Shown here: positions 57,170-64,000 of the stretch, piece after piece
How the letters are laid out: each line of letters begins with the position of its first letter
Position numbering within the stretch: the stretch's first letter is position 1
Origin: Vermamoeba vermiformis
Lineage: Eukaryota > Tubulinea > Echinamoebida
Assembly: GCA_045837725.1 (NCBI GenBank)
Contig: JBEWZL010000013.1
Span: forward strand, 62,001 to 126,000
Length of the DNA stretch: 64,000 bases
Reading direction: 5' to 3'
Program-made: the position numbers and the translations under genes
Notes under the pieces: model-generated
The model's input: only the letters and a program-made list of their open reading frames with translations
Databases searched by the model: none
Told to the model about the DNA's origin: nothing

Positions 57170-57589
57170 TGGTGTTAATAATATGATATTTGGTTTTTAC
57201 AAAAGAATAATTTTGCTCGCCTTAATAGAATTTTTGGATCTGACGTCAGCTTTTTTTGTGGTTCTTTCTCTGCGAAACTGAATCAATTCTTATTTTTTTC
57301 TTCCGGATGATAATAATACCTTACATGCATTTCTTTAAGTTGACTGCCTCAGCAACGGATCTACTTTCAGATTCACATAAGGAAATAACCAACAATTAGA
57401 GCGAAGATGATTGAAACACTTATTCTTGCCACTTAATTAATTCGTTGCATGTCTTTGAGCCATGGGGTTGCCAGATGCGCAAAACACGTGTTAAGATTCT
57501 GAGATCCTTTGCTTTTTATGGAAATCTTACTGAGACAATCAATAAACGTTTCGACAGGCGCAATATATCATGTTTTATTTCATTTTACG
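57170..57589. other. Divergent promoter region with CRE-like site
   Basis: Between ARF-like copy 3 (minus) and the C25-like gene (plus). The copy-3 element and its perfect TGACGTCA at 57241-57248 fall in its left part. No other feature seen. Confidence 0.55.
57231..57256 (-). promoter_or_regulatory. Shared upstream element of ARF-like copy 3 with perfect CRE
   Basis: On the plus strand TTTTTGGATCTGACGTCAGC followed by TTTTT. The perfect palindrome TGACGTCA is inside it. It lies about 62 bases before the copy 3 ATG, close to the position of its twin before copy 2. Confidence 0.55.
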
Positions 57590-60088
57590 ATGAAAGCACC
57601 ACTCATTGGCTTAATTTTACTGACGCTAGCTTTGTGTCATAGTGCCAGCTGGGTCTCCGAACAAGTTTCGATCCAAATCCAAGTTACGCTTCAAAAAGAT
57701 CCACCTTCAATAGCCTTAGAATGGAGTCATACACCAGTGCCAGATTTTTCTTATACTGATGCTTATTTCTACTTGTTTCGTTGCGAAGAACCATTCGATC
57801 CGTCGCCAGATTGCTGGCAAACTATTTATAGCGTGCCTATTGCTATGGCTACGCAGAGTTATAGCTATATAGATACGAATATACAGGTATGCAAAGTATA
57901 TCGGTTAATTTAATTCAGATCAGCTCGAGGTAATTTCACTGAAAAAACTAACATTTTTGATTACAGATTGGCAAGCCTTATGAATACAAAGTCAAAATGC
58001 TACCATTTACCTATGGATCTAATCCATCAGTAGAAGGTGTTGTAGTCGCTGGAATGGAGCTTCCGTTGGTAGATTCGCGAGGACACGTGATCTTGATGGT
58101 AGAAGCGGATGTCGCTGCGAATATGACCGAAGAGCTCAATCAACTTAAAATGGATATGATAGGCGATGGATGGGATGTAACAGCGATCGTAGTTAAGGCT
58201 AATGAAAAAGGTAAAATCTGAGTAAAAACTTCGGATGTGCCTCCGAAACTAATCTTTCGCTTCAATTTAGTCACGGATATTCATAATAAGATCAAAAATG
58301 CGCACGAAGGTCGAGAGGTGTCAACAATATTCCTATTTGGTGATATTGCAGTCCCCTACAGTGGCGACATTAATCCGGATGCACATCCGGATCACAAAGG
58401 CGCTTGGCCAGCTGACGGTACGAGTCTCGATTAAATATAATTGGTACTAATATCATTATAGTGTTCTATACTACGTTGAATGATTCTGTTTGGACCGATT
58501 TGTACGTCAACACTCAGTACGCGCAAGACGAACGAAATTTAAACGTGCCGGGCGATGGAAAATACGATATTAGCTTCTTAAATATGATTATGCCTGATGA
58601 GATTACTACTCTTGTTAGGCCAATCACATTATCGCAGTTAGAGGTATATTTTTTCAATCCTGCGATCTCGATTTCAACTAATTTTAATCCAGATTGGACG
58701 CGTAATTTTGAATAAATTCGATAGATACGATGAAATGGACTTATTAAGGCACTACTTAAAGAAGAACCATGGCTATCGACATCGAGATCCAGAGTACACT
58801 TTTGCTCAAAAAGCCATTGTAACCGACGGTTGGAAAACAAATGAATTATTAATGCCCGAATCAAATGCTGCTACTGCGTAAGTCTTATAAATTGTCATTA
58901 TTACATCGTTTAACCCCATTTTAGCTGGCGAACTTTTCCTGGATTAGTTGGCAAGGAAAATATTTTTGAAGGAAATTTGTTTGAAGTGCTTAAAAGCGAT
59001 ACGTAAGTATTATAATATATATATAATAGTATAATAATGTTTATTATGGCAATAGAGCTGCGTTGGCGTATGCGGTGGGTTACGGTACCTTCACATCCGA
59101 AGATTACGTCGGAACAACGGACGATTGGCTAACAAAGACCGTCAAATCGCCTATTCAATTTCATTATGGCAGTTGGTTTGTTGATTGGGACACGCCAAAC
59201 AATTACTTGCGTTCAGTTATCGCCGGCAGTCACGGCTTGTCGGTGATTTATTCCGCTCGCCCTCACGCTTATTTCCACGCGTTGAACACTGGCAGTCATC
59301 TCGGCAAATCAGCGCGATTGACATTGACGCACGAAGAAAAATATCATACGGTGAGTATAGTATTTAAATATTTTTTTGTTTCAAAATTAGGGTTAGGGTT
59401 TGGCTCCAGTACGAAATTCTTACTTGCAATTTTTATAGGGCTACTACGCGAATATTGTTTGCCAATCCCTTCTAGGAGGTACGCCACAAATCATGATACC
59501 AATAGGAAGTAGATTACTAATCGCGTTTGTTGCGCATCAGATCCAACCCTGAGAATGTACATTGTGGATCCACCGACAAATGTGACGCAAGATTTATCGG
59601 AGACTTCTGGCGTCAAATTACTATGGAACGCATCATCAGACGCCGTACTCGGCTATCACGTGTACAGGTCATCAGTGTCCATTGAAGGCCCGTACACTCG
59701 TGTCACAACACAACTCGTGAATGGCAACACATTCACTGACACTTCAGCGGCCAATGGCAAGAACTATTACATGGTGCGAGCGATACAATTGACACAGACG
59801 CCAGCGACTACGTTTTACAATCCGAGTCAAGCAGCGTTCTTTGAAACCACCTTCGTAGCACCTCCTCAAAGCACGCCGCCATCAAGCACGACGCCGAGTT
59901 CTGAAGAACCAAGCACGGCACCAAGTGCAACAACACCGAGCACTGAAACACCAAGCACTGCTACTCAGAATACAACACCAATCACTGATGGCACCATAAG
60001 CCCAGATGGATCTAACGCTCCGTCATCGTCCTCAAGGGTCTATGTGCCACTACTTTGTGCTTTAATTGCCGTCGCTTTTGTCATGTAA
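57590..60088 (+). CDS. Secreted C25 (gingipain-like) peptidase homologue with FN3 domain and GPI-type tail
   Basis: Nine exons (57590-57886, 57967-58210, 58271-58417, 58462-58643, 58693-58877, 58925-59002, 59056-59350, 59439-59478, 59541-60088) sum to 672 codons. Signal peptide MKAPLIGLILLTLALCHSAS; then the C25-type fold with FLFGDIAVPYSGDINPDAHP, HKGAWPADVFY, IGRVILNKFDRYDEMDLLRH and GDPTLRMYIVDPP. An FN3 domain (TSGVKLLWNASSDAVLGYHV) and a Ser/Thr/Pro stalk lead to a hydrophobic tail (VYVPLLCALIAVAFVM). The region where gingipain has its His/Cys dyad reads IAGSHGLSVIYSARPH, not the usual HG...C pattern, so catalysis is unproven. May be a pseudo-protease or adhesin. Confidence 0.82.
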
Positions 60089-60546
60089 ATGAGTTCATTC
60101 ACTTCAAATTGGTCAAAACTCTGCGTGAGGTGAACGCACTGATTGAGACCCTGAATGGCGCAACGCACTGCAGTGAGATCTGTGCCCGCGGGTACCGCGA
60201 TCTGCGCGAGAATGAGATTGTGATTGTGCTGCCCGATCGCGCGGACTCGCTGGCCGGCAAAGAAGAAGAGCTGCGCATTGCTGCTGCACGTGCCCTGGTC
60301 AATTTCTGTTGCGACGAGCGAAGTGGATCTCGCGCACAAGTTCCTCCGTTCGTCACCGATGTCATTACAAAGTATCCATCCTATCATATGGATTATATCT
60401 TGCTGCAGCTAAAATTAACCTTAATTTATTGAGCTCCGGCGTTACGGCCGATCGGAAAATATTTTTTACGACATTTACGCTGTGATAACATAAGAGCAAA
60501 TCTGTCTTGATTTTTACTTTTAAAATCGCAATAGAATAGAACTAAT
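60089..60546 (+). other. GC-rich ARM-like open fragment, orphan
   Basis: A coding-like stretch of about 100 codons (60110-60432, VKTLREVNALIETLNG, then EEELRIAAARALVNFCCDER) directly follows the C25-like gene with no start codon of its own. Its codon use (CTG, GTG, GCG, CGC) is far more GC-rich than the genes on either side. The LRIAAARALVNF helix resembles an armadillo repeat. It may be a piece of a transferred or duplicated gene, or a pseudogene; the AT-rich end (60433-60546) is the P450 promoter. Confidence 0.4.
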
Positions 60547-62533
60547 ATGTCCTTCATTATCTACATTATCATCTGTATCTTGTTCGTTCTTGTCGCGAAG
60601 TACATCCAGTTGGAAATAAAGTACCGTCAGTTCAAAGGAATCTCGCTTCTTGATTTTCTACTGAACTTCAAAAGTCTACAAAATACCTTCAGAAACAAAT
60701 GGATTTCAGGTGATCAGCCGAAATTGATGAAGTTAAGCCTTGGTCCTGGAGTTCCTTTTGTTGTTGCTACACATCCAGAAACCGCGAAGGTAAATTTAAT
60801 ATCTATACCTCTCAGATTTTCTAATTATCCGCATATAAATTAATTAAACACGATTTAATTACAAATTTTGGTGATCGTTTTACGAATCCAGCTGTAAACA
60901 CTTTCCAAGCGTTGCTAATTTCAATCTTAGTCTCGAAACAAACTAACTAGATGCATTTTAGGCAGTTCTTTCCAACACTGACGACTTTATCAAATCTGTG
61001 CCGTTCTCTTTGCCTAGTGTAGTCAATCTACTTTCGAACAACGTTCTTTTTAGCAACGGTGAAGATTGGAGGCAAGTACTTTGGTGACGAAGCGATTTAT
61101 CTTATTTTTTAAAGGAGGTTCCGCCATGATTTGAGTCCAACTTTCCATTTTGACGTTGTCAAAAAATGGATCCCAGATTTCTTGAGACTCACTACTGAGT
61201 TACTGAATGAATGGAAGAGCATATCAGAGCCGATTGAAATGTGTCATTGGATACCCTTGTTTACCATGGATGTCTTGGGGAAAACGGTGATGGGTCAGCA
61301 CTTCAATTTGATCAAAGGCGAAAAATCGACCGAACACGAAGGCCTGAAGTATTTGACATCGAGCTTAATTCATCCCAAGACGTTTATTTATACCTTGGTA
61401 TGCTACTCCGTGACTTCGAAATGTTTTTCATTATCCTTATACCGATTTTAGATAGAAAGGGTGACTGGCCGTAAACTGCCGGTGAAAATGAATGAGCATA
61501 TCAATTCTTTGTATGAATCGATGCGCGATGCTCTCAATGTAAGTCGTCTTCCTATCGTTTTTAGTATAATGCATATTTATAAATGTTAGCTTATTTTCGG
61601 AGCAAGAATTTATATGATGCTGACATTTTTTATTAGCGCAGAAGACAGGACAGCTCGGATTCCTTCGATCTCATCAAGGCGATGCTCGATGCCTCAAATT
61701 GGACTGAGGACGAAGTAAGATCCATCATTTTGACCGTCTCACCTGTTGTTGTTTAACGGAAATTCACAGAGAATCGCCAACACTTTCATCATGTTTGTGG
61801 CAGGACATGAAACCACCGCAAGAGCGTTGCTTTGGTTGATTTATAATCTCGTCTCCAATCAGAACATTCAGGAAAAACTTTATCTGCACGTTGAATCTGT
61901 GTTGCATGGCCAGCCAATTGCCGCAGAGCACTTTAAGGAGGTACGATTTCTTTTTTTCATGAAACTAACTTTGGATTAATTTCGAGACTAACTATATCAC
62001 GCAGTTACATTACCTTACAAATGTTATCAAAGAAAACATGCGCTTATCACCTCCAGTGCCGTTGTTATTTTCTCGAGTGGCTGCCACAGATATCGCAGTA
62101 GATGGCATGAATATTCCAGCTGGTGTACGTACATATCTATGTATTGAACCTCAAATAATTGACTGTGAATCAGACCAAAATTGGTGTGAGCCCTCATATT
62201 ATACACCATGATCCTTCATTTTGGCCCGAACCGGACGTGTTCAATCCTGACCGATTCGACAAACCTTACAATCCATTTGCATTCTTGCCATTCTCATTGA
62301 AATCTCGAGCTTGGTTCGTACCCTTATTGATTCTATTTCCTTCGATAGCGCCTCACCTTTCTTCCTTTAGCTTGGGCAGTCAGTTCTCAATGGCAGAACA
62401 AACTGTTTTCGCAGCAACTTTCATTCAGCACTTTAAATTGGATTTACTACACTCATTTGCCCAGCTTGACACGATGTTCAGTAAGCCAACTGAATTGAAG
62501 ATTGTTTTGAAGCAGCGCCGTTCTGAGGATTAA
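60547..62533 (+). CDS. Cytochrome P450
   Basis: Haem-thiolate monooxygenase. Nine exons (60547-60789, 60962-61071, 61115-61397, 61452-61538, 61637-61714, 61770-61940, 62005-62124, 62174-62313, 62371-62533) sum to 465 codons. An N-terminal membrane anchor (MSFIIYIIICILFVLVAKYI) suggests the ER. Helix C WRRFRHDLSPTF, helix I MFVAGHETTARALLW, the ExxR motif KENMRLSPPVP, a PERF-like FNPDRFD, and the haem loop FSLKSRACLGSQFSMAEQTV, where Cys is in place but the usual Gly of FxxGxRxCxG is Lys. Exon 2 joins exon 3 through a GC donor (GCAAGT at 61072). The haem loop itself spans an intron with a GTTCGT donor. Substrate unknown. Confidence 0.9.
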
Positions 62534-62744
62534 TAAATCGCCTTGATGAAAGTCGTTCTTGATATCGACGAGTTGGGTTTCCTGCTCCATTTTTGCTTTA
62601 TGTGATAGTTATTTTTAAATTTTTGTTTTATTATGCCAATACAATGGGTGTAGTTGGGTCAAAAATGATGTCTATATGATATATGCTGGTAAGGGTTGAT
62701 CATGGTTTGGTTAATTAGAAGTTGCGATCTAATTCACAGCGGAT
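62534..62744. other. Convergent spacer
   Basis: Short AT-rich 3' spacer between the P450 and the low-complexity gene. Nothing else seen. Confidence 0.5.
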
Positions 62745-64000
62745 CTACTGTTTGTTTGCAGGTTGAGCAGGAGTGTCAGACTTGACCTTGTAAACAGGTC
62801 CAGCTTTCTTTGGCTTCGGTTCGAAGGTCTTAGGAGGCGCGGGGTTGTTCGTGTTGTTCATGTTCACGTTGTTGTTCGCGCTGCCCTTAGGTTGACCACG
62901 TGGCTTGAACTCACGAGCCACGGTTGGTTGTTGACCACGAGGCCATCTTGGTTGATCAGCTGGACTGTCAGTGCTCGTGTTTGCGCTCGTCGGCAAGTTG
63001 ATTCTATTGGGCTTAGGACTGCTCGAAGCGGCGGGCTCTTTCACTTCACGCGTGTTGTTTCCGTTGTTCCTCTTGTCTTCGCGTGGCTTTCGCTCGGGCT
63101 TGGGTCCTTCAGGTCGCTCGTTTCGCACGTTAGAATCTTTTTGTGGCTTGCCGTTGGCATTAGCGTCCTTCTTCCTGTTGTTGCCCTTTTCGGCATTGGG
63201 TGCCTTTTGTTGCTGAGTCTTTTGTTCAGCTGCAGCTGGCTTTTGAGACTTCTCGACGGGCTTGGTAGGCTCAGTAGGCTTGTCTTGTTTAACAGGGGTC
63301 TCTTTAGCCGGAGCTTCCTTGGCAGGAGTCTCTTTGGCACCAGTATCGGGGTTGCGAGTCACCTTCTCGTAGGTCGGTCGTCCTCGACCTTTAGGCTTCT
63401 CTGAGCGAGCACGTGGTGGTCGTTGATTCTCAGTGTCCTTGCTAGTCTGTTGCTTAGGCTGCTCAGTGACAGCTGTAGCATTGGCCGCGGCAGGTGTCTT
63501 TGGTGGCATTGTGACACTCGACTTGCCTGAGGTAATTGGAGCGGTAACATTGAATCCTCGAGGCTGAGTCTGGACGTTGGATGAAGGAGAAGGTGAAGCT
63601 GAGGGACTTTGTTGGACAACAGGCTGCTCTCCTGACTTTGGTTGCTGTTGTTGGATCTGCTGTTGCATCTGAGGGAAGGGCTGGGGAATGGCTGGTGTGA
63701 GGGCGTAGGTTCCGAGTTGAGGATTGAAAGTATAAAACACAGTGGGAGGAATAAATACAGGCGCTTGGTTGTAGTAAGGGTTATCTACAGTTGAAGTTAA
63801 TACACCATACATCAAACTGCTAGTGCTTGACTTACCTATATTAGACACGACGGGGTTTGGAATCACCTGTTGAGGCTTGCTGGAATAACGACGCGACTGC
63901 GGTGAATAGCCGGACACGGGCTGCTCAGGTACGACGTATTGCACGGGAACAACAGGAGCTGTGACAGCAACCTGTTGGACTTGCTGTTGTGGGACAGTTT
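62745..64000 (-). CDS. Low-complexity RNA-binding-like protein (5' end beyond right edge)
   Basis: At least 410 residues in one frame entering from the right edge. Rich in Pro, Lys, Gln and Asn (KETPAKEAPAKETPVKQDKP; NNNVNMNNTNNPAPPKTF), with RGG/RG-type clusters (KPKGRGRPTYEK; RWPRGQQPTVAREFKPRGQP). The end is KVKSDTPAQPANKQ. A likely 51-nt intron (63785-63835, GTAAGT donor, CTGTAG acceptor) is free of stops and a multiple of three, so retention would add 17 residues without breaking the frame. No folded domain is visible in this part. Such proteins often bind RNA or translation factors (for example eIF4G/SERBP1-like tails), but the family cannot be named. Confidence 0.75.
   Translation of the reverse strand, partial: TVPQQQVQQVAVTAPVVPVQYVVPEQPVSGYSPQSRRYSSKPQQVIPNPVVSNIGKSSTSSLMYGVLTSTVDNPYYNQAPVFIPPTVFYTFNPQLGTYALTPAIPQPFPQMQQQIQQQQPKSGEQPVVQQSPSASPSPSSNVQTQPRGFNVTAPITSGKSSVTMPPKTPAAANATAVTEQPKQQTSKDTENQRPPRARSEKPKGRGRPTYEKVTRNPDTGAKETPAKEAPAKETPVKQDKPTEPTKPVEKSQKPAAAEQKTQQQKAPNAEKGNNRKKDANANGKPQKDSNVRNERPEGPKPERKPREDKRNNGNNTREVKEPAASSSPKPNRINLPTSANTSTDSPADQPRWPRGQQPTVAREFKPRGQPKGSANNNVNMNNTNNPAPPKTFEPKPKKAGPVYKVKSDTPAQPANKQ

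Noticed and set aside
62763-63404. 213-codon plus frame opposite the right-edge gene
   Set aside because: Leu/Val/Ser-rich complement of a Pro/Lys/Gln repeat frame; no start context or domain.
1-64000. tRNA, rRNA, CRISPR arrays and intact transposons
   Set aside because: Scanned by eye for cloverleaf B-box motifs, spaced direct repeats, transposase or reverse-transcriptase motifs and terminal repeats; none found. A short tRNA could still have been missed.

Overview
The window is nuclear DNA of a free-living eukaryote: genes are dense, mostly one per 1.5-3 kb, and cut by many short (about 40-110 nt), AT-rich spliceosomal introns whose donors are often GTACGT or GTTCGT. The gene set (class C GPCR, SH2-ankyrin protein, many F-box/LRR and F-box/ankyrin proteins, Notum-like GPI-anchored esterases, a selenocysteine glutathione peroxidase, UBE3A-type HECT ligase, mitochondrial ClpB, SYO1/HEATR3, cytochrome P450) fits a unicellular amoeboid protist, most likely an amoebozoan. 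That placement is inference from gene content; no rRNA or other marker is present.

Layout: 1-2.85 kb, minus-strand SH2 + ankyrin gene running off the left edge; 3.6-3.75 kb, a long T/C/A homopolymer block; 3.9-8.6 kb, three F-box/LRR paralogues; 8.85-9.56 kb, a decayed partial copy of the ankyrin gene; 9.6-16.6 kb, an unknown small protein, a selenoprotein GPx with a recognisable SECIS, a mitochondrially targeted protein and SYO1; 16.7-19.1 kb, a secreted protein with five Cys-rich modules; 20.1 kb, a stand-alone RNase H1-type hybrid-binding domain; 20.8-25.5 kb, an LRR protein and a GABA-B-like receptor; 27-33 kb, a small membrane protein, ClpB and an NmrA-like protein; 33.3-38.6 kb, a tandem pair of Notum/pectin-acetylesterase genes around an unknown gene; 39-44.5 kb, an MKRN2OS-like + ZZ protein, UBE3A and a MYND protein; 45.3-50.3 kb, two large F-box proteins; 50.7-57.2 kb, small coiled-coil or proline-rich genes and three ARF-like GTPase copies flanking an F-box/ankyrin gene; 57.6-62.5 kb, a C25-like peptidase homologue and a P450; 62.7 kb to the right edge, a low-complexity protein.

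Themes. Ubiquitin ligation is heavily represented (seven F-box-like proteins plus a HECT E3). Tandem and dispersed duplication is common (LRR, Notum, ARF-like, ankyrin fragment, a noncoding repeat pair). Many of the duplicated or large genes are each interrupted by single-base frameshifts, mostly one extra base, while single-copy housekeeping genes read through cleanly; residual insertion errors in the assembly, real decay of paralogues, or rarely programmed shifts could explain this. No tRNA, rRNA, CRISPR array or intact mobile element was found. Exon boundaries were read by eye from splice motifs, phase and homologous reading frames, and where stated were checked by summing exon lengths.
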